Source: an uncultured Eubacteriales bacterium
GTDB taxonomy: Bacteria; Bacillota; Clostridia; Oscillospirales; Butyricicoccaceae
Length of the DNA: 64,000 nucleotides
Assembly (NCBI GenBank): GCA_934395135.1
Contig: CAKRRK010000004.1
Coordinates: 40,494 to 104,493 of the forward strand
Reading direction: 5' to 3'
Made by a program: the position numbers and the translations under genes. The notes under the pieces were generated by a model that saw nothing but the letters and a program-made list of their open reading frames with translations, searched no databases and was not told the origin of the DNA. Of the stretch, positions 43,232 through 52,823 are shown in pieces (within the stretch, counting starts at the first letter, position 1; the number at the start of each line of letters is the position of its first letter).

Positions 43232-45097
43232 ATGCCTGACAGCAGAAACAGAGAAAGCTTTGAAGAAGTGATAGACGAAGTGCATGCATTGGAAGAAAAT
43301 ATAGCCAGCCATATCCAGGAGGATCCCGTTTACAGCATGCACGGCGGCGCTGGCGGAAACCCGGAGAATAGGAACAAACAGCGAAAAAAAGGCAGTGGAA
43401 AAAGGATACTTTGGATCGTCCTTGCCGTCCTCGCCGCGTTGTTTGCGGCGCTGGCAGGGTATACGGCGGGATATCCCAATATCCACAAGGGCATTGTATG
43501 CGGAGAGGTGGAACTTTCCGGCATGTCGAAAGAGGAGGCCTTTGCTGCCCTCAGTGAAACGATGACAGGGTATCTGGACGGAGAAATCATCGAAATTTCC
43601 GTGAACGGCCAGGCGTTTCCTACGGCGGTGACGGATGTTACCAAGGGAATGGATATTGACGGCAGCGTGGAGAATGCGTTTGCATACACAAGGGAAGGCA
43701 ATCTGTTTTCCAATATGAAACGAGTGCTGGACGCTCTGTTGGGCGGCGCGGATATTCCGGTGGACGTTATACTGGATGAAACAGGCGTGCAGACGATATT
43801 CCAGAACATTGCCGATACCGCGATCACAGAGGCTTCCGATTTCACGTTTGAAATTACCGACGAGGGCGTACTTGTGACAATGGGCAAGGACGGAGTTACC
43901 TTTGATAAGAGCGCGGCAATGCAGCAGTTTGAGGAAAAGATTGCGTATGCCGATTTTTCTCCCCTGGAAGTGCCGGTAGAAATTGACAAAGCGCCGGCGT
44001 TTGACGCGGAAAAGCTGAAGCAGCAGGTGGACCGGGACCCAAAGAATGCTTATCTTGACACCACAGACGGCGAAACCATTATCCCGGGCGAGCGGGGCGT
44101 CACATTGGATGCGGCGGCGGCCAAACAGGCAGTGGGCGACGGCAGCGAGGCGACGTATCTCGTCCCGGTTACCTTTACAGATCCGGAGATCACAGAGGAA
44201 GAACTGCGCAAAACCCTGTTTTTGGATGTGCTTGGAACGGCGACCACCGAATTGAACGCAGGCCTGCGGGACAGGACTTCCAATGTGCGGCTGTCCGCCA
44301 AGTATATCAACGGAACAATTTTGAACCCGGGCGAGGAATTTTCTTACAACAAAACCGTAGGGCCGCGGAATGCGGAACGCGGCTTTAAAAATGCCAAGGT
44401 GTTTCAGGACGGCGGTGTTGTGGACGGTATGGGCGGTGGAATCTGCCAGACCTCGTCCACCCTCTATATGGCGGTGCTGCGGGCGGATCTGGACGTAACA
44501 GAACGGCGGAATCACAGTTTTATCGTTTCTTATACGCCAAAAGGACAGGACGCTACGGTAGTGTATGGATCGCAGGACTTTAAGTTTGTCAATGATACCA
44601 AGTACCCGATTAAGATTGAGGCATACCAGTCTGGCAGTTCGGTGACGGTTACCATAAAGGGATATAAGACCGAGGATAAAAAGGTGGAATTGTCTGCCAA
44701 AGTAAATTCCACCACGCCGATGCAAACGGTAACCAAGGAAGATCCGAGCCTTACAGGAACCCAAACAAGAGTGGACGGCGGCTATACGGGGTACAATGTT
44801 ACGCTGTACAAAACAGTTACCGTTAACGGAAAATCGGAAACAAAGGTGGAAAATACCAGCGTTTACAAAGAAAAGCACAAAGTGATTTATGTGGCGCCGG
44901 CTGCACCAACAGAACCGACAACGCCCACAGGACCGACGGCGCCGGTGGATCCGACAAAGCCAACCGAACCCACTACTCCAACGGAGCCTGCAAAACCAAC
45001 GGAACCAACGACGCCGGTTACGCCGACAGAGCCGACGACGCCGACGGAACCGACCACCCCAACCGAACCAGTTGTGCCGCCGGATCCGGAAGGATAG
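43232..45097 (+). CDS. VanW/G5 surface protein with Pro/Thr-rich tail
   Basis: 621 residues. Cytosolic N-terminus with basic stretch, one membrane helix (about 54-76), two peptidoglycan-binding (PGBD4-like) regions (about 95-330), a VanW domain with 'LNPGEEFSYNKTVGPRNAE' and 'GGGICQTSSTLYMAVLRA' (about 340-470), a G5-like region, then a C-terminal tail of PTEPTTP-type repeats. Sits at the cell surface; VanW is named from vancomycin clusters but no van genes are here, so resistance should not be inferred. GGGGATT precedes the ATG. Confidence 0.9.
   Translation: MPDSRNRESFEEVIDEVHALEENIASHIQEDPVYSMHGGAGGNPENRNKQRKKGSGKRILWIVLAVLAALFAALAGYTAGYPNIHKGIVCGEVELSGMSKEEAFAALSETMTGYLDGEIIEISVNGQAFPTAVTDVTKGMDIDGSVENAFAYTREGNLFSNMKRVLDALLGGADIPVDVILDETGVQTIFQNIADTAITEASDFTFEITDEGVLVTMGKDGVTFDKSAAMQQFEEKIAYADFSPLEVPVEIDKAPAFDAEKLKQQVDRDPKNAYLDTTDGETIIPGERGVTLDAAAAKQAVGDGSEATYLVPVTFTDPEITEEELRKTLFLDVLGTATTELNAGLRDRTSNVRLSAKYINGTILNPGEEFSYNKTVGPRNAERGFKNAKVFQDGGVVDGMGGGICQTSSTLYMAVLRADLDVTERRNHSFIVSYTPKGQDATVVYGSQDFKFVNDTKYPIKIEAYQSGSSVTVTIKGYKTEDKKVELSAKVNSTTPMQTVTKEDPSLTGTQTRVDGGYTGYNVTLYKTVTVNGKSETKVENTSVYKEKHKVIYVAPAAPTEPTTPTGPTAPVDPTKPTEPTTPTEPAKPTEPTTPVTPTEPTTPTEPTTPTEPVVPPDPEG
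44903..45088 (+). repeat. In-frame PTEPTTP repeat region of the VanW protein
   Basis: About 60 codons of Thr-Pro-Thr-Glu/Lys-Pro units; imperfect DNA repeats of 9-24 bases. A wall-spanning tail. Confidence 0.8.
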
Positions 45098-45127
45098 AAA
45101 AAATGATTTGGTGAAAGGAAGGATACA

Positions 45128-46129
45128 ATGAAAACGACCAATGGATATGCCTATGAAGAGGTATACGACAGGGCCGCTGTGCGAAAACTTGCCAAGAAAA
45201 AAGCATTTGCCACAGTGCGGAAAAAGTTTGGATGGATTTTGCTTGCAACGCTCCTTGCCTGTCTGCCTGGCCTGTTGCTTTCCGGCGTTTCCAGCTGGCA
45301 GACGATGCAGGAAACTGTGGCAATGGTGCAGGATCCCGCCGGGTATGTGATGGATACTATGACGCAGTCTGGCGGCAATGCCGGTTATAATTTTCTGACA
45401 TTCTGGATTTCGATTTTTGTGCTGCTTCCTATTTCAATGGGGCTGTATCATTATTATATGAACACGGCTCGGGGAAGGGAAGGATCCGTTGGACTGATCT
45501 TTTCCCGGTTCCAGAGTGGAAAGCGCTATGGCGGCGCGTTGAAAATCGGTATTTTGGTGATGGTGTTTACGTTTTTGTGGAGCCTTGTGGTAGGCGTTGC
45601 AGTGGGAATTCCATTGGGAATCACTATGGTGATTACCGGCCCTGCCCAGATAGTGCTGCTGGTGATTTCTCTGGTGATTGCAGTAGCTGCGCTTTTGCTG
45701 TATACTGCAAAAATCCTAAGTTATGAAGCGGCGTATATGTTTGGCGTAGATTATGAAAATATCGGTGCGATGAAGATTATGCGGGCAACACAGCGGCTGT
45801 TCCAGGGACATTATAAGGATTTACTGGTATTTCTTCTGAGTTTTATCGGCTGGTATATTTTTCCGGCTCTGTGCGGCGTGGCGTTTGGTCTGGTGTTTAC
45901 CAGCGTTATGATCTTCCACAGCCTGCTGCTGACCGGCTGGATGCTTGCAGTCGGGATCGTTTTGGGCGTGGTGTTGTTGGTGTATTCTCTGTTTGTCCAG
46001 GCGTATCAAAGCATTGCATTTATCAATCTGGTGGATAATATGCGGCTGCTGATTGGTGACAGCGGGTGGCTGACCGGAAATGGAGATACCATGGACCGAT
46101 CGGAAGACGGCGGATTTATGAATGAATAA
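45128..46129 (+). CDS. DUF975 family membrane protein
   Basis: 333 residues with about six to seven hydrophobic segments and a charged start ('RAAVRKLAKKKAFATVRKK'). The middle contains 'LSYEAAYMFGVDYENIGAMK', typical of DUF975/YpjB-like integral membrane proteins. Function unknown. Follows the VanW gene after 30 bases with GTGAAAGGAAGG before the ATG, so the two are likely co-transcribed. Confidence 0.8.
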   Translation: MKTTNGYAYEEVYDRAAVRKLAKKKAFATVRKKFGWILLATLLACLPGLLLSGVSSWQTMQETVAMVQDPAGYVMDTMTQSGGNAGYNFLTFWISIFVLLPISMGLYHYYMNTARGREGSVGLIFSRFQSGKRYGGALKIGILVMVFTFLWSLVVGVAVGIPLGITMVITGPAQIVLLVISLVIAVAALLLYTAKILSYEAAYMFGVDYENIGAMKIMRATQRLFQGHYKDLLVFLLSFIGWYIFPALCGVAFGLVFTSVMIFHSLLLTGWMLAVGIVLGVVLLVYSLFVQAYQSIAFINLVDNMRLLIGDSGWLTGNGDTMDRSEDGGFMNE

Positions 46130-46134
46130 TCGGG

Positions 46135-46164
46135 AAAAATGGCAGAATGTTCTGCCATTTTTTT
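46135..46164 (+). terminator. Terminator after DUF975 gene
   Basis: AAAAATGGCAGA, 4-base loop, TCTGCCATTTTTTT. Confidence 0.9.
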
Positions 46165-46258
46165 CAAAAGCGGAGATTTATCCGGGCGAAGCTATTGCGA
46201 AGAAACCACAATTTGGTATATGATATAAAAAACAGTTGACAATTTGGAGGAAATGCAA

Positions 46259-48208
46259 ATGGAGAAAAAGCCTTATTATATAACGACGCCGATTTATTAT
46301 CCGTCGGATAAGCTGCACATCGGCCACAGTTACTGTACCGTGGCGACAGACGTCATGGCCCGGTACAAGCGCCTGCAGGGATATGATGTCCTGTTTTTGA
46401 CCGGGACAGACGAGCATGGACAGAAAATTGAACTCAAAGCCAAAGAAGCGGGGGTTACGCCAAAGGAGTTTGTAGACAATATTGTGGCGGGGAAACATGG
46501 AATTTTGGATTTGTGGAAGCTGATGAACATTTCCAACGACCGGTTCATCCGCACCACAGACGACTATCATGTCCAGTCCATTCAAAAGATTTTCAAAAAA
46601 ATGTATGACAAAGGGGACATCTATAAAGGGAAATATGTGGGAAAATACTGCACACCCTGCGAATCCTTCTGGACGGAAAGCCAGCTTGTAGACGGAAAGT
46701 GCCCGGACTGCGGCAGAGAAGTGGTGGATGCGGAGGAAGAAGCTTATTTTTTCCGGCTTTCCAAATATGCAGAGCCGGTGCTGAAGCTGTTGGAATCCGG
46801 CACCTTTCTCGCGCCGGCCTCCCGGGTGAATGAGATGATCAACAACTTTATCAAGCCGGGGCTGGAGGATCTCTGCGTTTCCCGTACCTCATTTACATGG
46901 GGCATTCCGGTGGATTTTGATCCGGGCCATGTGGTGTATGTCTGGATCGATGCTCTTTCCAATTATATCACTGCGCTGGGCTATCTCAACGACCGTTACG
47001 ATGACTTTGAAACATACTGGCCATGCGACGTTCATTTTGTCGGCAAAGAGATTGTGCGGTTTCATTCCATTATCTGGCCCGCGATGCTCATGAGCCTGGA
47101 ACTGCCGCTGCCGAAAAAGGTGTTCGGCCATGGCTGGCTGCTTCTCGGCGGCGGAAAGATGTCCAAGTCCAAGGGGAACGTAGTGGATCCGGCTGTGCTG
47201 TGCCAGCGGTATGGTGTGGATGCCCTGCGGTATTTTCTCCTGCGGGAATTCCCCTTTGGATCAGACGGTGTATTTTCCAACGAAGCACTCATTACACGCA
47301 TTAACGCCGATCTGGCCAATGACCTGGGCAACCTGGTGTCCCGCACGGTGACAATGGTGGAAAAATATTTTGGCGGCACACTGCCGGCACAGCGCGAAGC
47401 CGCGCCGGTGGATGACGAACTTTGTCAGCTGGCCGGCACGCTGCGGGAACGGTATGAGGAGCATATGGAGCAGTTTGCGTTCCAAAGCGCCCTGATGGAC
47501 ATTTTCCAAGTTGTTTCGAGAGCCAACAAGTATATTGATGAAACCGCGCCTTGGGTGCTGGCAAAGGATCCCGCGAACCAGCCGCGGCTGGCGTCTGTGA
47601 TGTACCATCTGCTGGAGACGGTTCGCATTTGCTCGGTGCTGTTGTCGCCGTTTCTGCCGGATTCCTGCAAGAAAATCTGGACGCAGATTGGGGTTTCCGG
47701 GGAATTGACCACTTGGGAAAGCGCCGCTTCCTTTGGCGGCCTGCCGGAAAACAGCAGTGTGCAGCGGGGAGAAGTGTTATTCCCCCGGATTGATATGAAA
47801 AAAGAATTGGAAGAACTGGAAAACCAGGCGAAGAAAGCGGAAAAACCGGTCGGCAAAAAGCAGGAAACGCCCCGACCGGAAGGCGTTGTGATCGGCATTG
47901 AGGATTTTGCCAAAGTAGAGCTGAAAACCGCGAAGATAATGGCCTGTGAACCGGTACCCAAGTCGGACAAGCTTTTGAAACTCCAGGTGTCCCTGGGGGA
48001 AGAAACCCGGCAGGTGGTTTCCGGCATTGCAAGCTGGTATGCACCGCAGGATTTGCTGGGAAAAACGGTCATTCTTGTATCGAACCTAAAGCCCGCCAAA
48101 CTGCGGGGTGTGGAAAGCCAGGGCATGATTTTAGCGGCGGATTGTCCGGACGGAACGGTAAAGGTTCTTTTTGTCGACGGACTGCCGGGAGGATGTGTGA
48201 TCCGGTAA
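46259..48208 (+). CDS. metG: Methionyl-tRNA synthetase
   Basis: 649 residues, long form. HIGH motif 'KLHIGHSY' near 18, a zinc knuckle with four cysteines ('CTPCESFW' and 'CPDCGRE', about 126-146), KMSKS motif 'KMSKSKGNVVDP' near 298, the anticodon-binding helix domain, and a C-terminal EMAP/tRNA-binding domain ('ELKTAKIMACEPVPKSDKLL' onward). Charges initiator and elongator tRNA-Met. Start at MEKKPYYITTP after GGAGG. Its stop overlaps the tatD start by one base. Confidence 0.97.
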   Translation: MEKKPYYITTPIYYPSDKLHIGHSYCTVATDVMARYKRLQGYDVLFLTGTDEHGQKIELKAKEAGVTPKEFVDNIVAGKHGILDLWKLMNISNDRFIRTTDDYHVQSIQKIFKKMYDKGDIYKGKYVGKYCTPCESFWTESQLVDGKCPDCGREVVDAEEEAYFFRLSKYAEPVLKLLESGTFLAPASRVNEMINNFIKPGLEDLCVSRTSFTWGIPVDFDPGHVVYVWIDALSNYITALGYLNDRYDDFETYWPCDVHFVGKEIVRFHSIIWPAMLMSLELPLPKKVFGHGWLLLGGGKMSKSKGNVVDPAVLCQRYGVDALRYFLLREFPFGSDGVFSNEALITRINADLANDLGNLVSRTVTMVEKYFGGTLPAQREAAPVDDELCQLAGTLRERYEEHMEQFAFQSALMDIFQVVSRANKYIDETAPWVLAKDPANQPRLASVMYHLLETVRICSVLLSPFLPDSCKKIWTQIGVSGELTTWESAASFGGLPENSSVQRGEVLFPRIDMKKELEELENQAKKAEKPVGKKQETPRPEGVVIGIEDFAKVELKTAKIMACEPVPKSDKLLKLQVSLGEETRQVVSGIASWYAPQDLLGKTVILVSNLKPAKLRGVESQGMILAADCPDGTVKVLFVDGLPGGCVIR

Positions 48209-48972
48209 TGGAATTGCTGTTTGACACGCATGCCCACTATGACGACGGACAGTTTGACGAGGACCGGACCGCGCTTCTCTCTTCGATGGCAGAAAACGGC
48301 GTGGGCCTTATCGTAAATCCCGGCTGCGACGTAGCGACCAGCCGGTTTGCCTGCGGGCTTGCCGAACAATATCCGTTTGTGTATGCGGCGGCGGGCATTC
48401 ACCCAAGCTGTGTAAAGGAAGCGGGAGAAACCGACTTGGAGGAAATAGAGAGACTGCTTTCTCTGGAGAAAACAGTTGCGCTGGGGGAAATCGGCCTGGA
48501 TTATCACTGGGACACCTCGTTCCGGGAAAAACAGCTGGCGTTTTTCCACCGGCAGATGGCCTTGGCGGAGAAACACCAGAAGCCAGTGATTCTTCACGAT
48601 CGGGAAGCGCACCAGGACTGTTTTGACGTGGTAAAGAGCTATCCTGCGGTAAAAGGTGTGTATCATTGCTATTCCGGCAGCGCGGAAATGGCGAAGGAAT
48701 TGCTGAAACTGGGATATTATCTTTCCTTTACGGGAGTTATTACCTACAAAAATGCCCGCCGTGCGGAAGAAGTCATCCGCATTGTACCGGATGACCGGAT
48801 TATGATTGAAACGGATAGTCCCTATCTTGCGCCCGTTCCCAACCGTGGGAAGCGAAACGACTCGCGGAATGTTCGCTTTGTGGCAGAAAAAATTGCAGAA
48901 ATCAAAGAAATGCCGGTGGAAGAGGTGATCCGGCAGACAAGGGAAAATGGAAAACGCTTTTACGGAATATAA
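48208..48972 (+). CDS. TatD family metal-dependent hydrolase
   Basis: 254 residues. Metal ligands of the amidohydrolase-type barrel are visible: 'FDTHAHYDDGQFD' (HxH) at the N-terminus, 'ALGEIGLDYHWD' near 92, 'KPVILHDREAH' near 128, 'YHCYSGS' near 152 and 'IETDSPYLAP' near 203. Likely a 3'-5' DNA exonuclease or D-aminoacyl-type hydrolase as known for family members. Adjacent metG-tatD coupling is common in Firmicutes. Confidence 0.93.
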   Translation: MELLFDTHAHYDDGQFDEDRTALLSSMAENGVGLIVNPGCDVATSRFACGLAEQYPFVYAAAGIHPSCVKEAGETDLEEIERLLSLEKTVALGEIGLDYHWDTSFREKQLAFFHRQMALAEKHQKPVILHDREAHQDCFDVVKSYPAVKGVYHCYSGSAEMAKELLKLGYYLSFTGVITYKNARRAEEVIRIVPDDRIMIETDSPYLAPVPNRGKRNDSRNVRFVAEKIAEIKEMPVEEVIRQTRENGKRFYGI

Positions 48973-48975
48973 AAA

Positions 48976-49006
48976 AACCGTGCCACAATCGTGGCACGGT
49001 TTTCCA
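48976..49006 (+). terminator. Terminator after tatD
   Basis: AACCGTGCCAC, AATC loop, GTGGCACGGTTTT. The 270 bases from here to 49277 contain no gene I can support. Confidence 0.88.
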
Positions 49007-49277
49007 TTTGCAATCTGCGGAAAAAGTTTGCTGCCTGCTGTTTGTGATAGACCGAAGGCAGGCTTATCGTATGGAGATATGGTTCCTTCCGGCGGGCAAA
49101 GTCCGTCCGCCCAAAGGCGCCGACCGGCGCGTTCTGGATAACCGGACTGGGGTGTCAAGGACCGCATCTTGCAGCGCCGCCTCTTCCGCCGGAGAAGGAA
49201 TGCGGCACATATTGCCCGGCAGAACCGTTTGGGGAACCGGAAATGTTGCGCACGCTTTTTCGGTATAAAAGGATCTC

Positions 49278-50552
49278 CTATATGTGCTGCAGCGCCTGGT
49301 CAATGTCCGCAATAAGATCGTCCGCGTTTTCCAAACCGCAGGAATACCGCACAAGGTCCGGCGATACGCCGGCGGCGGCAAGTTCTTCGTCCGTCATCTG
49401 GCGGTGGGTTGCGCTGGCGGGGTGCAGGCAGCAGGTGCGGGCATCTGCTACATGCGTCTCAATGGAGGCGACGTTCAGGTGCTTCATAAAGAGTTCTGCC
49501 GCTTTGCGGCCGCCGGCAACGCCAAAGGAAATAACGCCGCAGGATCCGTTGGGCAGGTATTTCTGCGCCAGTGCATAATAGTTGTCGTCTTTCAGTCCGC
49601 AGTATCTTACCCAAGTGATTTTTGGATGCTGCTGCAAAAATTCCGCTACTGTCTGGGCGGTTTGGCAATGCCGCTGCATCCGTACCGGCAGACTTTCCAG
49701 ACCAAGGTTCAGAAGATACGCGCTTTGGGGCGACTGGCTGCAGCCAAAGTCCCGCATCAGCTGGGCGGTTGCCTTGGTGATAAACGCGCCGGCAAGGCCG
49801 AAGCGCTCCGTATAGGTCACGCCATGATAGCTGTCGTCTGGAGTGCAAAGGCCGGGGAACTTGTCTTTGTGCGCCGTCCAGTCAAACTTGCCGGAGTCTA
49901 CAATTGCGCCGCCAACGGCGCTGCCATGCCCGTCCATATATTTGGTGGTGGAATGGGTGACAATGTCGGCGCCCCATTCGATTGGGCGGCAGTTTACAGG
50001 GGTGGCAAAGGTGTTGTCCACAATCAGCGGAACCCCCATTTGATGGGCAACCCTGGCAAAGCGCTCAATGTCCAGCACCGTCAGGGCAGGATTTGCGATG
50101 GTTTCGCCGAATACCGCCTTGGTATTTTCCCGAAACGCGCCGCGGATTTCCTCCTCCGAAGAATCCGGCGACAGAAACGTTGCGTCAATGCCCATGCGCT
50201 TCATGGTGACGGCAATAAGGTTAAAGGTGCCGCCGTAAATGCTGGAAGAACTTACAATATGGTCGCCGCAGGAGCAGATGTTAAAAAGCGCCATAAAGTT
50301 TGCCGCCTGGCCGGAAGAGGTGAGCATGCCGGCGGTACCGCCCTCGAGCGCGGCAATTTTTGCCGCAACAAAATCGTTTGTCGGATTTTGCAGGCGGCTG
50401 TAGAAATAGCCGCTTTCTTCCAGATCAAACAGTTTCCCCATTTGTTCACTGGTGTTGTATTTAAATGTGGTGCTTTGGATAATTGGAATTTGGCGAGGCT
50501 GCCCGTTGTCCGGATGATAGCCGCTTTGGATGCATTTTGTCTCAATTTTCAT
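49278..50552 (-). CDS. O-acetylhomoserine sulfhydrylase (Cys/Met metabolism PLP enzyme)
   Basis: 424 residues, the length of the O-acetylhomoserine aminocarboxypropyltransferase branch. PLP-binding lysine in 'THSTTKYMDGHGSAVGGAI' near 203; 'YSRLQNPTNDFVAAKIAALE' near 50 and 'TFATPVNCRPIEWGADI' near 185 are family blocks. It makes homocysteine from O-acetylhomoserine and sulfide in the cytosol. Methionine gamma-lyase is an alternative within the same fold. GGAGGTACC precedes the ATG; upstream stretch contains no S-box. Confidence 0.9.
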   Translation of the reverse strand: MKIETKCIQSGYHPDNGQPRQIPIIQSTTFKYNTSEQMGKLFDLEESGYFYSRLQNPTNDFVAAKIAALEGGTAGMLTSSGQAANFMALFNICSCGDHIVSSSSIYGGTFNLIAVTMKRMGIDATFLSPDSSEEEIRGAFRENTKAVFGETIANPALTVLDIERFARVAHQMGVPLIVDNTFATPVNCRPIEWGADIVTHSTTKYMDGHGSAVGGAIVDSGKFDWTAHKDKFPGLCTPDDSYHGVTYTERFGLAGAFITKATAQLMRDFGCSQSPQSAYLLNLGLESLPVRMQRHCQTAQTVAEFLQQHPKITWVRYCGLKDDNYYALAQKYLPNGSCGVISFGVAGGRKAAELFMKHLNVASIETHVADARTCCLHPASATHRQMTDEELAAAGVSPDLVRYSCGLENADDLIADIDQALQHI

Positions 50553-50588
50553 AGTAGGGTACCTCCAAAATCGTGTTGATTGCACTTT

Positions 50589-50617
50589 ATTATAAGCGTT
50601 TGAGAGAAATAAGTCAA
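50589..50617 (-). promoter_or_regulatory. Promoter of the O-acetylhomoserine sulfhydrylase gene
   Basis: TTGACT, 17 bases, TATAAT on the minus strand, about 37 bases before the ATG. A small hairpin (GCGGG/CCCGC, 50639-50655) lies just upstream. Confidence 0.78.
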
Positions 50618-50718
50618 GAAAACCGGTTTGCTGGCAAAGCGGGAAACTGTCCCGCTGATTGACAGATGGCGGTAAAACCGTTATATTTAAACATGGATTA
50701 CAAAACAGGAGTACAGCG

Positions 50719-50934
50719 ATGGAAGAGGAAAAAATCAAACGGATTAACGCCCTTGCCAAAAAGACAAAAACAGCCGGCGGCCTAACAGAAGAGGAAGCCG
50801 CGGAGCAAAAGCGCCTGCGGGAGGAATATATCGCGGCATACCGGCGAAACTTGGAGGCACAGTTGAACAATACGTATATTCTAGACGAAAAGGGCAACAA
50901 GGCCCGGCTGAAGAAAAAGAATGATGAAACTTAA
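50719..50934 (+). CDS. DUF896 (YnzC-like) small protein
   Basis: 71 residues, mostly helical. 'KIKRINALAKKTKTAGGLTE' followed by 'EQKRLREEYIAAYRRN' is the DUF896 signature. Family function is unclear; some members are SOS-induced in Bacillus. AACAGGAG precedes the ATG. Overlaps the cca start by 14 bases, so expression is probably coupled. Confidence 0.9.
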   Translation: MEEEKIKRINALAKKTKTAGGLTEEEAAEQKRLREEYIAAYRRNLEAQLNNTYILDEKGNKARLKKKNDET

Positions 50935-52258
50935 GTTACCGCAGCATGTGCAGAAATTGATAGAAGAACTGGAGAAAAACGGACATTCCGCGTATGTGGT
51001 GGGCGGCGGCGTCCGGGATAGCCTGCGGGGAGCTGCGCCGGAGGATTATGACGTCGCGACGTCGGCAAAGCCCTGGGAGGTGAAGGAAATCTTTCATTCG
51101 ATGCGGGTAGTGGAAACCGGCATCCGGCATGGGACAGTGACCGTGATTGACGGAGGAAAGCCGGTGGAGATTACGACCTATCGTATGGACGGACAGTATT
51201 CCGATTGCCGCCATCCGGACAGAGTCACCTTTACGGATTCTATTTTGGAGGATCTATCCCGCAGGGATTTTACCATAAATGCCATAGCCTACAATGAAAG
51301 AATTGGGTTGGTGGATAAATTTGGCGGAGAAGCGGACATCCGGAACAAAGTGATTCGCTGTGTGGGCGCGCCGGACGAGCGTTTCCAGGAGGATGCTCTG
51401 CGAATTTTGCGGGCGATCCGCTTTATGGCCCAGACCGGATTTGAGATCCACCGAACCACATACCTCGCTATGACCCGGCACAAAGAGAACCTTCGCAACG
51501 TGGCTGGTGAACGCATTCAAAAAGAAATCGACAAAATTATTATGGGGCGCTATGCGGCACCGGCGCTTTTCAAGTGCAGCAGCATTCTGGCGGTGGTTTT
51601 TCCGGAATTGCAGGAGGAATTTTTGTGCCATCAGCATAGCGTGCACCATTATTATGACGTGTGGGAACATACGGTGCGTGCGGTTTCTGTTTCCGCGTAT
51701 GATCGGATGGTACGCCTTACCATGTTGTTTCACGACGTAGGAAAGCCTGCGACAAAGTGCTTTGATAATCTGGGGCGGGGGCACTTTCCGGGGCATGCCA
51801 AAATAGGCGCAAAAATTGCGGAAAACACCTTGCAGCGTCTCCATTATGACAGAGAGACCGTAGAAACGGTAGGGTTTCTCATCGACAATCATTCCCTGGA
51901 TCTTGGAATGGATGAAAAGATTGTCCGGCGCCGGCTGGCGAAGATGGGAGAAGTAAATTTCCGCCGGCTGATCCAGGTGCAGAAAGCGGATTGCTGCGGC
52001 AAAGGGCATGATTATGCCAGGCTCGCCCGCCTGCTGCAAACAGAGCGGATACTTCAGACGGTGCTGCAAAAGCAGCAGTGTTTTTGTCTCAAGCATCTTG
52101 CGGTCAACGGCAATGATTTGCTGGAACTGGGGTTGTGCGGCAAGGAAGTCGGCAGGGTGCTCCAGCTTCTTCTGGATAAGGTGTTGGAGGACCAAAGCCT
52201 GAACAACCCGGTGATATTAAAAGAACTTGCGAGAAACGAGGTACCATATGACGGATAG
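50921..52258 (+). CDS. cca: CCA tRNA nucleotidyltransferase
   Basis: 445 residues. Class II nucleotidyltransferase head: 'AYVVGGGVRDSLRGAAPEDYDVATSA' region (about 26-50) with the catalytic DxD ('DYD'), 'RRDFTINAIAYN' near 112 and 'RILRAIRFMAQTGF' near 165. A C-terminal HD domain follows ('FHDVGKPA' near 270). It adds or repairs the CCA end of tRNAs. ATG at 50921 or 50924; ribosome site weak. Overlaps both neighbours. Confidence 0.95.
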   Translation: MMKLKLPQHVQKLIEELEKNGHSAYVVGGGVRDSLRGAAPEDYDVATSAKPWEVKEIFHSMRVVETGIRHGTVTVIDGGKPVEITTYRMDGQYSDCRHPDRVTFTDSILEDLSRRDFTINAIAYNERIGLVDKFGGEADIRNKVIRCVGAPDERFQEDALRILRAIRFMAQTGFEIHRTTYLAMTRHKENLRNVAGERIQKEIDKIIMGRYAAPALFKCSSILAVVFPELQEEFLCHQHSVHHYYDVWEHTVRAVSVSAYDRMVRLTMLFHDVGKPATKCFDNLGRGHFPGHAKIGAKIAENTLQRLHYDRETVETVGFLIDNHSLDLGMDEKIVRRRLAKMGEVNFRRLIQVQKADCCGKGHDYARLARLLQTERILQTVLQKQQCFCLKHLAVNGNDLLELGLCGKEVGRVLQLLLDKVLEDQSLNNPVILKELARNEVPYDG

Positions 52259-52823
52259 AGCGGAAATTTTCAGCGGCCTTTTTTCAGAAAACATTCACAG
52301 AAAAGGGGCGGACAAGCTGCTTGGCTGGATCGGGTCTACTGATTTTTTTACAGCGCCGGCGAGCACGAGGTTTCATGCGGCGTATGAAGGAGGCCTTGCA
52401 GACCACAGTATGAACGTGTATCATGTGCTGATGCAAAAGCACTTTGCGCCGGAAACCGACGATATGGAAAGCTTTGCCATTGTGTCCCTTTTGCATGACA
52501 TATGCAAGGCGGGGTTTTATGAAATCTCTTACCGTAATGTAAAAAATGCGGAGGGGCAATGGGAAAAAGCGCCATTTTACAGCATACAGGACAAGTTTCC
52601 GTATGGACATGGAGAAAAGTCCGTGTATCTTATTGAACGGTTTATGCGCCTGAAAACAGAAGAGGCGATGGCCATCCGCTGGCATATGGGCGGTTTTGAC
52701 GACAGTGCCAGGGCAGGCAGCTTTTCCATTGCCAATGCATTTGGGAAGTTCCCGCTGGCGGTAAAACTGCATTTGGCGGATCTGGAGGCTACATATTTAG
52801 TGGAAAACAGGGAGGAAGTTTAA
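52248..52823 (+). CDS. HD domain hydrolase
   Basis: 191 residues. The metal motif is 'FHAAYEGGLADHSMNVYHVL' (H near 50) with 'VSLLHDICKAGFYE' (HD near 88) and a later 'IRWHMGG' histidine. Probable nucleotide phosphohydrolase or nucleic-acid-associated enzyme; substrate unknown. Starts 11 bases inside the end of cca with GAGGTACCAT before the ATG; its TAA shares a base with the next ATG. Confidence 0.85.
   Translation: MTDRAEIFSGLFSENIHRKGADKLLGWIGSTDFFTAPASTRFHAAYEGGLADHSMNVYHVLMQKHFAPETDDMESFAIVSLLHDICKAGFYEISYRNVKNAEGQWEKAPFYSIQDKFPYGHGEKSVYLIERFMRLKTEEAMAIRWHMGGFDDSARAGSFSIANAFGKFPLAVKLHLADLEATYLVENREEV

Noticed and set aside
44903..45088. Tandem short repeats that could suggest CRISPR
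   Set aside because: They are in frame within the VanW protein and encode a PTEPTTP tail; spacing and spacers do not fit CRISPR.
43232..45097. Vancomycin-resistance function for the VanW protein
   Set aside because: VanW domains are widespread without resistance and no van ligase or regulator is nearby.
46165..46258. Possible T-box before metG
   Set aside because: Under 100 bases lie between the preceding terminator and the ATG, and no T-box bulge sequence is present.
49004..49277. Minus-strand frame downstream of the sulfhydrylase gene
   Set aside because: No start codon with a ribosome site and no recognised domain.
50553..50718. Possible S-box (SAM) riboswitch before the sulfhydrylase gene
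   Set aside because: The promoter lies only about 37 bases from the ATG, leaving no room for the aptamer.
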